Assembly: GCF_000017405.1 (NCBI RefSeq)
Contig: NC_009667.1
Location: 1,412,001 to 1,476,000, forward strand
Reading direction: 5' to 3'
Origin: Brucella anthropi ATCC 49188
GTDB lineage: Bacteria > Pseudomonadota > Alphaproteobacteria > Rhizobiales > Rhizobiaceae
Length of the DNA stretch: 64,000 bases
The translations under genes were made by a program, and so were the position numbers. Shown one piece after another: positions 46,873 to 56,020 of the stretch; position 1 is the first letter of the stretch, and each line of letters starts with the position of its first letter. The notes beneath the pieces were generated by a model. That model had not been told where the DNA came from. It did no database searches and saw nothing but the letters and a program-made list of their open reading frames with translations.

Positions 46873-48090
46873 ATGAAACGATTTTTTCGCTATGCTTTAT
46901 ATGGACTGATCGGGCTTGTTGTTCTTGCCGGTGTTGGTACTGCGGTCTTCTGGAAGAAAATCCACGAAAGCTGGGCGGTCTATCAATATGCCCAGATGTT
47001 CAAGGGGCCGGAAATTTTTGAAAACTTCCGCAACGTTTACAGGCGCTATCCATCGGTGCGCATCCCGCATGAGGGTGAAGTCAGCCAGCTGGTGAAAGAA
47101 GAGCGGCCCTTGCCGGAGACTTTTGTCTACAAGGGTGAGACCCGCAAGATTTCCGACTGGCTGAAGCGCGGCGGCACGACCGGTTTCATTGTTCTGAAAG
47201 ACGGCGTGATCGTCCACGAGGAATATGATCACGGCAATACCGAGGCCACCCAGAGCATCGCATTTTCCATGTCGAAATCTGTCGTTTCCTTCCTTGTCGG
47301 CAATGCCGTTCGGGACGGTCTGATCGATATCAACCAGCCAGTCGACCGCTATGCGCCGGTGCTGGCCGAGGGCGGATACAAGGGCGTGACGGTCAAGAAC
47401 GTGCTGCAGATGGCGTCTGGCATCGGATTTAACGAGAACTATGGTGATCTCAATTCCGATATCGTTCGGTATGCTGTCGAGCTTCTGACTGGCTCGATCA
47501 CAAATTTCACCGCACATCTGAAAAATGAACGCCCGCAGGGAACGCTCAGCCACTATGTGTCGGCGGATACGCAAGTGCTCGGGCTGGTTTTGGAAGGCGC
47601 GACTGGTGTTCGTTTTCAGGATTATTTGAAGGACAAACTCTGGTCAAAGCTTGGAGCGGAAGCCGATGTCTATTGGGCGGTGGATCCCACGGGTGAAGCT
47701 GCTGCCGGGGCCGGCATGAATGCCGTGCTTCGCGATTATGCACGTTTCGGCCTGCTCTATCTCAATGAGGGTCGCAACTTCAAGGGTGAGCAGCTTGTGC
47801 CGGCGCAATGGGTGCACGATTCGGTAACGCCGGATGCGCCTTATCTGATGCCCGGTCGCAAGGATGCACTCGGCAAAATCCCGTTCGGCTATGGCTATCA
47901 GTGGTGGACGCCGGTTGACTGGCAGGGCGACTATAGTGCCGTTGGCATCTATGGGCAGTTCATCTATGTCAATCCTGCCAAAGGTGTCGTCATTGCCAAG
48001 ACCTCGGCATATTCCAATTACAATGTCGACGGGCAGGATATGAAGGACGAAACGATGTATGCGTTTCAGGCTATCGCCAACGCGCTTTGA
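46873..48090 (+). CDS. Class C beta-lactamase-like serine hydrolase
   Basis: This 405-residue protein has one N-terminal transmembrane helix (about residues 8-28), so it is periplasmic and membrane-anchored. The active-site Ser132-x-x-Lys135 lies in FSMSKSVV; the Tyr motif is in HYVSADTQVLG, and the third motif region is GYGYQWWT. The pattern fits esterase/DD-peptidase relatives of AmpC rather than true beta-lactamases. GGGGAGG precedes the ATG; the upstream 267 bp are very AT-rich. Confidence 0.88.
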   Translation: MKRFFRYALYGLIGLVVLAGVGTAVFWKKIHESWAVYQYAQMFKGPEIFENFRNVYRRYPSVRIPHEGEVSQLVKEERPLPETFVYKGETRKISDWLKRGGTTGFIVLKDGVIVHEEYDHGNTEATQSIAFSMSKSVVSFLVGNAVRDGLIDINQPVDRYAPVLAEGGYKGVTVKNVLQMASGIGFNENYGDLNSDIVRYAVELLTGSITNFTAHLKNERPQGTLSHYVSADTQVLGLVLEGATGVRFQDYLKDKLWSKLGAEADVYWAVDPTGEAAAGAGMNAVLRDYARFGLLYLNEGRNFKGEQLVPAQWVHDSVTPDAPYLMPGRKDALGKIPFGYGYQWWTPVDWQGDYSAVGIYGQFIYVNPAKGVVIAKTSAYSNYNVDGQDMKDETMYAFQAIANAL

Positions 48091-48121
48091 AGGCTCGTTT
48101 TCAAATCAAGGCAAATTCGTG

Positions 48122-48153
48122 AAATGGCCCCAGATGGGCCATTTTGCATTTTT
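48122..48153 (+). terminator. Terminator of the serine hydrolase gene
   Basis: AAATGGCCC-CAGAT-GGGCCATTT followed by TGCATTTTTA. Confidence 0.85.
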
Positions 48154-48307
48154 ATCTCGTTTGGCGCGCGCAAAAGCACAATCCAATTATGGCGAAGGAG
48201 TGTTTTTTGTGGGGCAATAAAAAGGCAGTGCAAAAAGTTATATCTTTACACGCTGATAAAGGCGCATATTCTGCGCACTGATTTGTGGGGTGCGGAAAAT
48301 CGATTGC

Positions 48308-49054
48308 ATGACGAATACAGCTGTTACAGGCGATAAACCGCCATTGTCCAATTTCGCGCGACAGCTGTTGCAGTTTCTCGACCGGGTGGAATATCGCCGC
48401 ATTGTCCATGCGGAGGACCTCGAGGAAATCGGTCGTCTGCGTTACCGTTCCTACCGAACCCGCAATGTCATGCATGAGGCGGAAGTGCCGTCTATCGTTG
48501 ATGATATCGACCGCGACAGCCATGCCTTCGTCTATGGTGTGTATGTGGACGGGCAATTGGTCAGCACGCTGCGCATCCATCATATTACGCCCGATCATCG
48601 TCGCGGCACGAGCTATGCACTGTTCCCGGATATTCTTGATCCGCTGCTCAATAGCGGTATGCATTTTGTTGATCCGACCCGTTTTGCCGCCGATCCCGAG
48701 CTATTGAGCGAATACCCGGCCATTCCCTACATCACGCTGCGCATCGCGGCGATGGCATCCGAATTTTTCGCGGCAGATCAATGTCTTGCCTCGGTGAAGC
48801 CGGAACATATGGCGTTCTACAAACGCATATTCGGCACCTCTGTCATGGCCGATGCGCGCGAACATGAAGGCTATGGAATCAGGGTCGGGCTTGGTTCCGC
48901 ACCTATCCGCAATATTCGCGATGCGGTGGCGGTGCGCTTTCCGTTTTTCAAGTCGCAGCCGCATGAACGCCATGCGATGTTTGGTGACATGCGCAGCAGT
49001 TCCGTGCCGCTGACGATTTTGCCGACGGCGAAATATACTGGCCTCGGCGTATAA
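48308..49054 (+). CDS. FeeM-like N-acyl amino acid synthase
   Basis: This 248-residue GNAT-fold protein resembles FeeM and AHL-synthase-like proteins. The signs are RLRYRSYRTRNVM, the strand LVSTLRIHHI, HFVDPTRFAAD (compare the E-x-S-R-F of LuxI enzymes) and FYKRIFGTSVMA. Known relatives join an acyl chain from acyl-ACP to an amino acid such as tyrosine. No response regulator or LuxR gene is adjacent. The start may be this ATG or a GTG at 48290. A palindrome GCGCATATTCTGCGC lies about 32 bases upstream. Confidence 0.8.
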   Translation: MTNTAVTGDKPPLSNFARQLLQFLDRVEYRRIVHAEDLEEIGRLRYRSYRTRNVMHEAEVPSIVDDIDRDSHAFVYGVYVDGQLVSTLRIHHITPDHRRGTSYALFPDILDPLLNSGMHFVDPTRFAADPELLSEYPAIPYITLRIAAMASEFFAADQCLASVKPEHMAFYKRIFGTSVMADAREHEGYGIRVGLGSAPIRNIRDAVAVRFPFFKSQPHERHAMFGDMRSSSVPLTILPTAKYTGLGV

Positions 49055-49272
49055 GAATCTAAAAACATCGCCGGATATTAAACAATTAAATGTAGCCAGA
49101 GGGGTGGTTTCGCTTTACGAAGATTGCGGAACCGCTTCTGCGGAGAGAGGGTAGTGCGACGAAAAGCCTTGCTGTCAAAGCATCGGTTTGTTCGGTCGCA
49201 CATTGAAGATTGCAGTTATTTTCGCTTAACATGACGGTGTATGGGCGGAAATTCTGAATGGGTGGAACTAAA

Positions 49273-49494
49273 ATGGCAGAACATCATACGACGGCTCCGG
49301 CTGAACTTGGCGCACCGATGGATTATTCCGAGCATGAGAAAACTTATGCCGGTTTCACGGGCCTGGTTAAATGGGGCACGGTGGCGCTCGTCGCCCTTAT
49401 GATTGCCATGGCGTTCGGCTTTTTTGCTGGTGGTTTCTTCTCCGCGACCGTTCTTTTCATTCTAGTTTGTGTCGCTGCCTGGTTCATCCTCTAG
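49273..49494 (+). CDS. aa3-type cytochrome c oxidase subunit IV
   Basis: This 73-residue single-span membrane protein has MDYSEHEKTYAGFTGLVKWG followed by a hydrophobic segment to the end (about residues 36-73), which matches the small bacterial aa3 oxidase subunit IV family. The start at 49273 (MAEHH) has GGTGGA upstream. It precedes the pnt operon, as in related genomes, although its partner oxidase genes are elsewhere. Confidence 0.85.
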   Translation: MAEHHTTAPAELGAPMDYSEHEKTYAGFTGLVKWGTVALVALMIAMAFGFFAGGFFSATVLFILVCVAAWFIL

Positions 49495-49640
49495 CGCATC
49501 CTTTCGCCGCCGGATGGAGACCAACCGGTGGCGCACGATGCAGCTTTGGTGCTGAACCGGGATTAACCCGCACGATTTGATCGAATGCCTTGGCATGGGG
49601 TACCGTGCCGAGGGTTTATGCATGTCTGTAGTTCATTTTT

Positions 49641-49746
49641 AGAGCGCATCCCGAAAAGTGTGAAACGGTTTTCGGACCAGATGCGCGTTACAAAACAATA
49701 GTTAGAGCGCGTTTCGATCTGATTCAATCAGTTCGAAACGCGCTCT
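49641..49746. repeat. Composite repeat: REP-like unit plus GCGCGTTTCGATC palindrome
   Basis: A consensus REP-like unit (49641-49689) is followed by the linker CAAAACAATAGTT and a palindrome with arms AGAGCGCGTTTCGA / TTCGAAACGCGCTCT (49704-49746). It is the inverse arrangement of 35761-35858. It fills much of the 331-bp gap before pntAA; the remainder shows no gene. Confidence 0.9.
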
Positions 49747-49825
49747 AAAAGGGCTTCTTCCCGGAAGCCCGTAATGCCGCCTGACCGGGGGAACCCCGGA
49801 AGAACGCCACGAAAGGGAAACCAGC

Positions 49826-51148
49826 TTGGCCCAGACGTTATTTATCCCGAAAGAGAGTGACCCCAGCGAGACCCGCGTTGCTGCGTCGGCGGAGACGGTG
49901 AAGAAGTTCATCGCGCTCGGTTTCGACGTTGTGGTGGAAAAAGGCGCTGGCGAGAAATCGCGCATTCCCGATGCCGAGTTTACGGCAGCCGGTGCCCGCA
50001 TCGGCACAGTGGCGGATGCCAAAACGGCGGATGTGGTACTCAAGGTGCGGCGTCCGACGGATGCGGAACTCAAAGGGTATAAATCGGGCGCAGCGCTTTT
50101 CGCCATGCTTGATCCCTACGGCCATGAAGACGCTGTAGCGGCCCTTGCCAAGGCTGGCATTTCCGCTTTCACGATGGAGTTCATGCCGCGCATCACCCGT
50201 GCTCAAGTGATGGACGTCTTGTCGAGCCAAGCAAACCTCGCCGGTTATCAGGCGGTGATCGATGCGGCGGAAGTCTATGACCGCGCCATGCCGATGATGA
50301 TGACGGCAGCGGGCACCGTGCCTGCCGCCAAAGTGTTCGTTATGGGGGCAGGCGTTGCCGGTCTTCAGGCCATTGCAACGGCGCGCCGTCTCGGTGCTGT
50401 CGTGACGGCAACCGACGTTCGCCCCGCCGCCAAGGAGCAGGTTGCTTCGCTCGGCGCGAAGTTCATCGCCGTTGAGGACGAAGAGTTCAAGGCTGCGGAA
50501 ACTTCCGGCGGCTACGCCAAGGAAATGTCGAAGGAATATCAGGCGAAGCAGGCCGCACTTGTTGCCGACCATATCGCCAAGCAGGATATCGTCATCACAA
50601 CGGCGCTCATTCCGGGGCGTCCGGCGCCGCGTCTGGTTTCCAAGGAAATGGTTGCTTCCATGCGTCCGGGTTCCGTGCTGGTCGATCTCGCGGTCGAGCG
50701 CGGCGGCAATGTCGAAGGCGCAGTTGCAGGCGAGATCGCTGACGTGAACGGCGTCAGGATCGTCGGTCACCTCAATGTGTCGGGCCGCATCGCCGCGAGC
50801 GCATCGCAGCTTTATGCACGCAACCTGATCGCCTTCGTCGAAACGCTGGTCGACAAGGAAGCCAAGGTCCTGAAAATCGACCCGGAAGAAGAGCTGGTCA
50901 AGGCTACGCTTCTGACCCATCAGGGCAAGATCTTGCATCCGGCGTTCGCCACGGCTGAGACAGCAGCGGCTCCGGCTGTCGCTGAAAAGGCTGCAAAGCC
51001 AAAGGCCGCGCCGAAACCGAAAGCGGAAAAACCGGCAGCAAAGGCAGCGGCGCCGAAGGCGGCTGCCAAGCCTGCCAAAAAAGCACCTGCAAAGGCGCCG
51101 AAGACGACGTCTTCCCCCAAGTCTCCAGTTGATGGAGGAGAGGCATAA
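49826..51148 (+). CDS. pntAA: NAD(P) transhydrogenase subunit alpha part 1 (NAD-binding)
   Basis: This soluble domain I of proton-translocating transhydrogenase binds NAD(H). The 440-residue protein has the Rossmann motif [20 protein letters not shown] and the RQD-loop region typical of domain I. Translation appears to begin at the TTG at 49826 with GAAAGGGAAA upstream, since the conserved AQTLFIPKE follows. An unusual Ala/Lys/Pro-rich tail occupies about residues 378-440. Its TAA overlaps the pntAB ATG by one base. Confidence 0.95.
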   Translation: MAQTLFIPKESDPSETRVAASAETVKKFIALGFDVVVEKGAGEKSRIPDAEFTAAGARIGTVADAKTADVVLKVRRPTDAELKGYKSGAALFAMLDPYGHEDAVAALAKAGISAFTMEFMPRITRAQVMDVLSSQANLAGYQAVIDAAEVYDRAMPMMMTAAGTVPAAKVFVMGAGVAGLQAIATARRLGAVVTATDVRPAAKEQVASLGAKFIAVEDEEFKAAETSGGYAKEMSKEYQAKQAALVADHIAKQDIVITTALIPGRPAPRLVSKEMVASMRPGSVLVDLAVERGGNVEGAVAGEIADVNGVRIVGHLNVSGRIAASASQLYARNLIAFVETLVDKEAKVLKIDPEEELVKATLLTHQGKILHPAFATAETAAAPAVAEKAAKPKAAPKPKAEKPAAKAAAPKAAAKPAKKAPAKAPKTTSSPKSPVDGGEA

Positions 51149-51567
51149 TGGCCGATACAAATCTCGACAAAGCCCTTGAGGGCCTTAATCAGGCGGCAGA
51201 TGCCGTAAGGCAGGCAGCGGAAAATGCAGGCGGTCTGGGTGATGCAGCAGCGGCTGCCGCACATGCCGCATCGGGCGGTGCGATCGATCCGTTCGTGTTC
51301 CGCTTTGCGATTTTCATCCTGTCGATTTTCGTCGGCTACTATGTTGTGTGGTCGGTCACGCCTGCACTGCACACGCCGCTGATGGCCGTCACAAACGCCA
51401 TTTCATCGGTGATCGTGGTGGGCGCGCTTCTGGCCGTCGGCCTTTCGCTTTCGGGCTGGGCAACCGGCTTCGGTTTCATTGCGCTCATTCTGGCGAGCGT
51501 CAACATTTTCGGCGGCTTCCTGGTCACCCAGCGCATGCTCGCCATGTACAAGAAAAAAGAAAAGTGA
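51148..51567 (+). CDS. pntAB: NAD(P) transhydrogenase subunit alpha part 2 (membrane)
   Basis: This 139-residue membrane part of domain II has three hydrophobic helices (about residues 46-66, 77-97 and 100-120). The Ala-rich N-terminal region is longer than in many relatives. It forms the proton channel with PntB. It is coupled to pntAA by a one-base overlap and followed after 12 bases by pntB. Confidence 0.95.
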   Translation: MADTNLDKALEGLNQAADAVRQAAENAGGLGDAAAAAAHAASGGAIDPFVFRFAIFILSIFVGYYVVWSVTPALHTPLMAVTNAISSVIVVGALLAVGLSLSGWATGFGFIALILASVNIFGGFLVTQRMLAMYKKKEK

Positions 51568-51579
51568 GGCTGAACCATT

Positions 51580-52980
51580 ATGAGCGTTAATCTCGCAGCC
51601 TTCCTTTATCTCGTCTCCGGCGTGTTGTTCATTCTGGCGCTGCGCGGCCTGTCGCATCCGACGACCAGCCGTCAGGGCAATATGTACGGCATGATCGGTA
51701 TGGCGATTTCCATCGTCACCACGCTTCTGCTGGCGCGTCCAAGCTTCGGCGGTCTGGCTCTCATCGTGGTCGGCATCGCCATTGGCGGCGGTATCGGTGC
51801 CGTCATCGCACGCCGCATCGCCATGACGGCCATGCCGCAGCTTGTTGCCGCGTTCCACTCGTTGATCGGTCTTGCCGCCGTTCTCGTGGCCGCTGCCGCA
51901 ATTTACTCGCCGCATTCCTTCGGTATCGGCGAAGTGGGCCAGATCCACGGTCAGGCGCTGATCGAAATGTCGCTGGGCGTGGCCATCGGCGCAATCACCT
52001 TCACTGGCTCGATCATCGCCTTCCTCAAGCTTGATGGTCGCATGTCGGGCAAGCCGATCATGCTGCCGGGACGTCATGTCATCAACGCCGCTTTGGCCGC
52101 AGCCATCGTGTTGCTGGTCGTTGTGCTGGTAAACACCGAAAGCCATTTCGTGTTCTGGCTGATCGTGCTTCTGTCGCTGGTGTTCGGCGTGCTGATCATC
52201 GTGCCAATCGGCGGCGCAGACATGCCGGTCGTGGTCTCCATGCTCAATTCCTATTCGGGCTGGGCAGCGGCAGGCATCGGCTTCACGCTCGGCAATCTGG
52301 CGCTGATCATCACCGGCGCGCTGGTCGGCTCTTCGGGCGCGATCCTGTCCTACATCATGTGTAAGGGCATGAACCGTTCGTTCATCTCGGTCATTCTCGG
52401 CGGCTTTGGCGGCGATACGTCCGGCGGTCCGGCTGGCGAGGTCGAACAGCGCCCGGTCAAGCAGGGTTCTGCCGACGACGCGGCCTTCATCATGAAGAAC
52501 GCTTCCAAGGTCATCATCGTGCCGGGCTATGGCATGGCGGTGGCGCAGGCCCAGCACGCGCTGCGTGAAATGGCCGACAAGCTCAAGGCCGAAGGCGTGG
52601 AAGTCAAATACGCCATCCATCCGGTGGCCGGTCGTATGCCGGGCCATATGAACGTGCTTCTGGCCGAGGCCAACGTGCCTTACGATGAAGTGTTCGAGCT
52701 GGAAGACATCAATTCGGAATTCGCGCAGGCCGATGTGGCTTTCGTGATCGGCGCGAACGACGTCACCAATCCGGCGGCGAAGACCGATCCGAAGTCACCG
52801 ATCTTCGGCATGCCGATCCTCGATGTCGACAAGGCTGGCACGGTTCTGTTCATCAAGCGCGGCATGGGCTCCGGCTATGCGGGCGTGGAAAACGAACTGT
52901 TCTTCCGCGACAACACCATGATGCTCTTCGCCGATGCGAAGAAGATGGTGGAGAGTATTGTGAAAGCCCTCGATCACTAG
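51580..52980 (+). CDS. pntB: NAD(P) transhydrogenase subunit beta
   Basis: This 466-residue protein supplies the rest of membrane domain II (about nine helices, residues 1-260) and NADP-binding domain III, with PGYGMAVAQAQH and the GRMPGHMNVLLAEANVPYD signature. The three-subunit arrangement is the Rhodospirillum type rather than the two-subunit E. coli type. The complex uses the proton gradient to make NADPH. Confidence 0.97.
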   Translation: MSVNLAAFLYLVSGVLFILALRGLSHPTTSRQGNMYGMIGMAISIVTTLLLARPSFGGLALIVVGIAIGGGIGAVIARRIAMTAMPQLVAAFHSLIGLAAVLVAAAAIYSPHSFGIGEVGQIHGQALIEMSLGVAIGAITFTGSIIAFLKLDGRMSGKPIMLPGRHVINAALAAAIVLLVVVLVNTESHFVFWLIVLLSLVFGVLIIVPIGGADMPVVVSMLNSYSGWAAAGIGFTLGNLALIITGALVGSSGAILSYIMCKGMNRSFISVILGGFGGDTSGGPAGEVEQRPVKQGSADDAAFIMKNASKVIIVPGYGMAVAQAQHALREMADKLKAEGVEVKYAIHPVAGRMPGHMNVLLAEANVPYDEVFELEDINSEFAQADVAFVIGANDVTNPAAKTDPKSPIFGMPILDVDKAGTVLFIKRGMGSGYAGVENELFFRDNTMMLFADAKKMVESIVKALDH

Positions 52981-53002
52981 GCCTTCGATATTCGGGTTCT
53001 GG

Positions 53003-53098
53003 CGGCCTGCAAATGGCGCGGTTCTGCGCTTCCGGTGCTCATGTACGTTAAGTACACTCCGCTCTGGTTCTCGAACCTCACCATTTTCGGCACGCCAT
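53003..53098. repeat. Bru-RS-like palindromic repeat, copy 2
   Basis: It carries GCAAATGGC, CTTCCGGTGCTCATGTAC, AAGTACACTCCGCTC and CCATTTTCGG in the same order as copies 1 and 3. Confidence 0.75.
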
Positions 53099-53139
53099 TT
53101 CCCCGAATCTCATAAGGCCGGGGTGCCCGGTTGGAAAAC

Positions 53140-53170
53140 AAAAAGGCGGCTTCGAGCCGCCTTTTTGTTT
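53140..53170. terminator. Bidirectional terminator between pntB and the SAF-domain gene
   Basis: AAAAAGGCGGC-TTCGA-GCCGCCTTTTT has A and T runs on both sides, placed between convergent genes. Confidence 0.92.
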
Positions 53171-53187
53171 GAGTTTTCGATCGGGCT

Positions 53188-54504
53188 TCAGCCGTAGATC
53201 ATCTTGTCCTGCAACGCGCGCAGTTCGGCGATCTTGGAGCCCGGCTGCGGTGCCGCATTGGCATAGGTGATGAGTTCGCCCTTCCTGATCGGCGCGATGA
53301 CCGTGCCGTTCTGGAGCAGGCCGCAGGGGATGGCCTTGGCCGCATGCGCTTCAGGCGTCGTCATGATCCACGAGCGGTAGCAATATTGCCCGATGGCATC
53401 CAGATGATCGCCGGGCTGCAAGTCCTTCTTGGCGACGGCGCAGACTTCCGCCACAGGCTTTGGCAGCGGCACCATATCGGTCTTGCCGTGCAGCACGACA
53501 CGAGCGACGGTGAGCGGTACTTCCAGCGAGGTGAGGTGGAAAGGCCGATGGAAGGTGAAGTAGGGGCCTTTGCCCATCTTCAGGTCTTCCAGACGTTCGA
53601 CAAGGCGCGGATGTTCCATCTTGGCGATGACGAAGACACCGGGCGACACGCCGCGCCCGATGGAATAATCGACCACGCCGGTCTTGTTCAGAACACCGCC
53701 GTCTTCCTTCGGAATCAAAGTGCGGTTCAGCTCGTCAATGGCTGCCTTGGGGCCATGCATGCCCGCAATATCCGGCACAAGGCCGGTTGCATTGGCGATG
53801 GCCGCCATTTCAACCATCGTTTTGGAACCATCGACGAACTCCACCAGCAGGCGGACATTCATATTCCGGCGGTCGGCTTCTTCCTGATAATCGTCTGGGA
53901 TCGCGTCGAAATTGAGCGGATTGTTCTTGCCTTTGCCAGCGGCCACGACCTTGTGCCCCATGGCGGAAACGAACTCGATCAGTTCCATGCAGGATGACGG
54001 CTCGTCGCCCGCGCCAAGGGAATAGATCACGCCGTGCTTGTCGGCCTCGGCCTTGAGGTAGGGCCCGATGGTGACATCCGCCTCGACATTCATCATGACG
54101 AGGTGCTTGCCGTTACGGATGGCCTTGATGCCGGTCTGAGCCCCCACTTCCGGAATACCAGTCGCATCGATGATGACATCGAGCAGCGGGTTGGAAAGGA
54201 TCAGGTCATTGTCATCGGTGACGGCGATCTTGCCGCTTTCGATGGCGCTGGTCATTGCGGATTCTGTGCGGGCTTCTCGCGCGTTTTCCTCGTCGCCATA
54301 GGCGGTGCGGACAGCTTTGAAAGTGTTGGGCAGTCTGCGGGCAGAAAGAGCGCCGACTTCGATGCCCTGCATCCGCGCCACCTGCGTGACGATGTCGGTG
54401 CCCATTTCGCCAGCGCCAATCAGACCGATGCGGATCGGCTTGCCGGTTTCCGCTCGCGCTGCGAGATCGCGCGCCAGTCCTACCAGTGCCACATTTGTCG
54501 TCAT
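53188..54504 (-). CDS. Homoserine dehydrogenase-like oxidoreductase with C-terminal SAF domain
   Basis: This 438-residue protein has an N-terminal Rossmann domain (IRIGLIGAGEMGTDIV, about residues 24-39) like homoserine dehydrogenase, a middle domain (VIIDATGIPEVGAQTG, SLGAGDEPSSCMELI) and a C-terminal SAF-like domain (about 345-425, VAKKDLQPGDHLDAIG). Members are sometimes misnamed FlgA-like. In other bacteria relatives sit in sugar-acid or tetritol pathways; here no sugar genes adjoin, so the substrate is open. Confidence 0.82.
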   Translation of the reverse strand: MTTNVALVGLARDLAARAETGKPIRIGLIGAGEMGTDIVTQVARMQGIEVGALSARRLPNTFKAVRTAYGDEENAREARTESAMTSAIESGKIAVTDDNDLILSNPLLDVIIDATGIPEVGAQTGIKAIRNGKHLVMMNVEADVTIGPYLKAEADKHGVIYSLGAGDEPSSCMELIEFVSAMGHKVVAAGKGKNNPLNFDAIPDDYQEEADRRNMNVRLLVEFVDGSKTMVEMAAIANATGLVPDIAGMHGPKAAIDELNRTLIPKEDGGVLNKTGVVDYSIGRGVSPGVFVIAKMEHPRLVERLEDLKMGKGPYFTFHRPFHLTSLEVPLTVARVVLHGKTDMVPLPKPVAEVCAVAKKDLQPGDHLDAIGQYCYRSWIMTTPEAHAAKAIPCGLLQNGTVIAPIRKGELITYANAAPQPGSKIAELRALQDKMIYG

Positions 54505-54671
54505 GAAACTCTCCGCAAAACTTCAAGGCCGCTTCTTCGCGGTAATTTTGTCACGCTTATGTTGTTATAGATGCGTATTGGATGAACAGTCTCTATATCA
54601 ACACTGACAGACGCGCATCCCCAAACTGCGCGACAAAATATGCATCCCTTTAGTGGGCCACTGGAGCCAAA

Positions 54672-55343
54672 ATGAGCAGCGTATCCCCTTTCGATCTCGT
54701 GATCTTCGACTGTGACGGCGTTCTTGTCGATAGCGAGCCGCTTTCCTGTCTGGCTTTCGAGCAGGTCTATGCCAATCACGGCATGAAGCTGCCGGAAGGA
54801 ACGGTCGCCAAGGGCATCGGCATGAAGCAGGCCGATATCATGAAGATGATTGAGGACATGACCGGGCACCGTCTGCCGGAGGAGGCCACCAGCCAATTCT
54901 GGCCCGAGACGAAAATCCTGTTCGCGGAGGCTCTGCAGCCAACCATCGGCATTGCCAATTTCCTGCGCGATCTGCCGCAAAAGCGTTGCGTTGCATCGTC
55001 GTCGCAGCCGGAGCGTATCGCGTTCAGCCTGGAAAAGACCGGCATCAGCCATTATTTCGGCGATGCCGTTTACTCGTCCAGCATGGTCAAGCGCGGCAAG
55101 CCGGCGCCAGACCTGTTCCTGTTTGCAGCCGACAAGATGGGCATCGATCCGGCGCGTTGCGTGGTGATCGAGGATTCTCCCTTCGGTGTCGAAGGCGCTA
55201 TCGCGGCAGGCATGACGGCATTCGGCTATACGGGCGGCGGACATACTTATACCGGGCACGCCGAAAAATTGACGGGCAGGGGGGCGCATAGGGTTTTCTC
55301 GCACTGGGATGATATAGCACGGGAAATTCTGGTTGCCGCCTGA
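54672..55343 (+). CDS. HAD-IA family hydrolase (sugar-phosphatase/phosphoglucomutase-like)
   Basis: This 223-residue HAD phosphatase has motif I FDCDGVLVDSEPL, motif II ASSSQPERI, the Lys of motif III in GKPAPDLF and motif IV IEDSPFGVEGAIAAGM. The helical cap domain lies between motifs I and II. Typical substrates are small sugar phosphates; a beta-phosphoglucomutase activity is less likely without context. GGAGCC precedes the ATG. It is divergent from the SAF-domain gene. Confidence 0.9.
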   Translation: MSSVSPFDLVIFDCDGVLVDSEPLSCLAFEQVYANHGMKLPEGTVAKGIGMKQADIMKMIEDMTGHRLPEEATSQFWPETKILFAEALQPTIGIANFLRDLPQKRCVASSSQPERIAFSLEKTGISHYFGDAVYSSSMVKRGKPAPDLFLFAADKMGIDPARCVVIEDSPFGVEGAIAAGMTAFGYTGGGHTYTGHAEKLTGRGAHRVFSHWDDIAREILVAA

Positions 55344-55344
55344 G

Positions 55345-55484
55345 TGTCTGATCCAAAAGTCGCCATGCCGGACTGCAAATGGCAATTTCTGCGCTTCCGG
55401 TGCTCATGTACATTTAAGTACATTGCGCTCCGGTTCTCGAAATCACCATTTTCGCCATGGCCTGCCACTTTTTGATTCAGACAC
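55345..55484. repeat. Bru-RS-like palindromic repeat, copy 3 (most complete)
   Basis: Outer inverted arms GTGTCTGATCCAAAAGT and ACTTTTTGATTCAGACAC bracket the shared core. At about 140 bp it is the longest of the three copies and shows the likely element ends. It lies between the HAD and MaoC genes. Confidence 0.85.
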
Positions 55485-55538
55485 CAGGCTTTATTGGTTA
55501 AACACAAGGCAAATCACATCAGCAGGAATAGCCAGCGA

Positions 55539-56015
55539 ATGAAAGACGCAATCACGCTCGACCAGTTGCGCGAGGCAATCGGCACGGAAGTCGGATGTTC
55601 CGAGTGGCGCGAAGTCACGCAGGAAATGATCAACCAGTTCGCAGATGCGACCGACGATCATCAGTTCATCCATGTCGACCCGGAACGCGCCGCCAAGGAA
55701 ACGCCGTTTGGCGGCACCATCGCGCATGGCTTCCTGACGCTGTCGCTACTCTCTACGCTGGCTTACGAAGCGCTTCCGATGCTGGAAGGTGCTACGATGG
55801 GCATCAATTACGGCTTCGACAAGCTGCGCTTCATGTCGCCAGTCAAGACCGGCGCCCGCGTGCGCGCCCGCTTCAAGCTGGCGGATGCGGATATCCGCCC
55901 GTCAGGTCGCGTGGTCAATCATTATGATGTGACGCTGGAAATCGAAAACTCGCTGAAGCCTGCGCTGACGGCCACCTGGCTGACGATTGCCGTCGTGGAG
56001 CCGTCGGAGGCTTAA
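55539..56015 (+). CDS. MaoC-like hotdog-fold dehydratase
   Basis: This 158-residue hotdog-fold protein of the (R)-specific enoyl-CoA hydratase group has the hydratase motif DATDDHQFIHVDPERA with the catalytic Asp and His, followed by GTIAHGFLTLSLL. The role is probably hydration of an acyl-CoA, though some relatives act on other thioesters. The start at 55539 has AGGAA upstream; the longer frame begins in the repeat. Confidence 0.9.
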   Translation: MKDAITLDQLREAIGTEVGCSEWREVTQEMINQFADATDDHQFIHVDPERAAKETPFGGTIAHGFLTLSLLSTLAYEALPMLEGATMGINYGFDKLRFMSPVKTGARVRARFKLADADIRPSGRVVNHYDVTLEIENSLKPALTATWLTIAVVEPSEA

Positions 56016-56020
56016 GCAGT

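Noticed and set aside
49838..51160. A 440-codon minus-strand frame opposite pntAA
   Set aside because: Composition is Cys/Arg/His-rich with no motifs, while the plus strand encodes a complete PntAA.
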